Shown one piece after another: positions 63,871 to 64,000 of a stretch of DNA of 64,000 nucleotides. The stretch is taken from assembly GCF_017357385.1 (NCBI RefSeq), contig NZ_CP071633.1:124001-188000 (forward strand), given 5' to 3'. Origin of the DNA: Rhizobium sp. NZLR1 (GTDB taxonomy: Bacteria; Pseudomonadota; Alphaproteobacteria; Rhizobiales; Rhizobiaceae). The notes below the pieces were generated by a model. That model saw nothing but the letters and a program-made list of their open reading frames with translations. It was not told the DNA's origin and made no database searches. The translations under genes were made by a program, and so were the position numbers. Each line of letters starts with the position of its first letter. Position 1 is the first letter of the stretch.

Positions 63871-64000
63871 TCAGGGCAGCAGGTCCTTCATGCGGTAATA
63901 GGTGCCGACGATCGGCAGGAACCACGGATTCCCGGTATGCATCGGAACGGCGGGCCAGGCGAAGCCGTCGAGTGGATTGGCGTCTTTGCGCCCCATCGCC
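63871..64000 (-). CDS. C-terminal fragment of an unidentified gene (5' part outside window)
   Basis: The frame from the window end reads AMGRKDANPLDGFAWPAVPM and TGNPWFLPIVGTYYRMKDLLP, then a stop at 63871-63873. The PWFLPIVGTYYRMKD end resembles the tails of some FAD-dependent oxidoreductases in rhizobia, but the part is too short to name. Same strand as the two aldehyde dehydrogenases, so probably the first gene of that transcript. Confidence 0.45.
   Translation of the reverse strand, partial: AMGRKDANPLDGFAWPAVPMHTGNPWFLPIVGTYYRMKDLLP

Overview
The window looks like part of an alphaproteobacterial genome of the Rhizobium/Agrobacterium type. This is judged from high GC, tightly packed ATGA-overlapping operons, a BA14K-family secreted protein, a Tad/Cpa pilus locus of rhizobial layout and many ABC-transport and catabolic modules. 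I cannot tell whether it is chromosome or a large plasmid. No rRNA, tRNA, CRISPR array or replication origin was seen.

Layout. (1) 1-1696: end of a 2-hydroxyacid dehydrogenase gene, an enolase-superfamily enzyme and a 36-codon coupled ORF. (2) 1734-12838: an envelope/efflux module with an RND pump (adaptor plus permease), a patatin-like lipoprotein, an OmpR/CpxR-type two-component system, an outer-membrane factor, a DUF3313-type lipoprotein and two small secreted proteins. Three promoters here carry the same 36-bp operator of four TTTAC/TTAAC half-sites with identical 10-11-10 spacing. (3) 12875-28817: branched-chain amino-acid catabolism. A leucine operon (isovaleryl-CoA dehydrogenase, methylcrotonyl-CoA carboxylase, MaoC hydratase, CitE-like lyase) and an isoleucine/valine operon (SDR, thiolase, acyl-CoA dehydrogenase, complete branched-chain keto-acid dehydrogenase) flank a Phd/PemK-like toxin-antitoxin pair and an AraC-type regulator.

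(4) 28393-46534: a probable insertion of about 17.7 kb flanked by direct copies of the lpdV 3' end (5 differences in 379 aligned bases). It carries an IS21 istB scrap, a slipin/NfeD pair, a decayed nucleotidyltransferase-HEPN gene and a full Tad pilus locus: tadD, tadC, tadB, cpaF, cpaE, tadE-like genes, tadG, cpaC, cpaB, flp and cpaA. An L,D-transpeptidase and an AAA+ ATPase are embedded in the pilus operon. (5) 46620-54455: a cadherin/VCBS-like protein, an HTH-only RpiR remnant and a sugar/inositol-type module (ABC transporter, inositol dehydrogenase-like and isomerase-like enzymes) under a divergent LacI regulator. (6) 54522-64000: a LysR remnant, tartrate dehydrogenase, an Lrp regulator followed by a mosaic palindromic element, a class III aminotransferase with a GNAT protein, a haloacid dehalogenase-like protein, two aldehyde dehydrogenases and the 3' end of an unidentified gene.

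How the genes work together: the two branched-chain operons cover the common keto-acid and acyl-CoA steps of Leu/Ile/Val breakdown. The Tad locus encodes pilin, peptidase, secretin, ATPase and platform. The efflux genes lie beside a sensor-regulator pair that probably acts through the repeated operator. Start sites were chosen by Shine-Dalgarno position, overlap with the upstream gene and signal-peptide logic, and may differ by some codons from other annotations.
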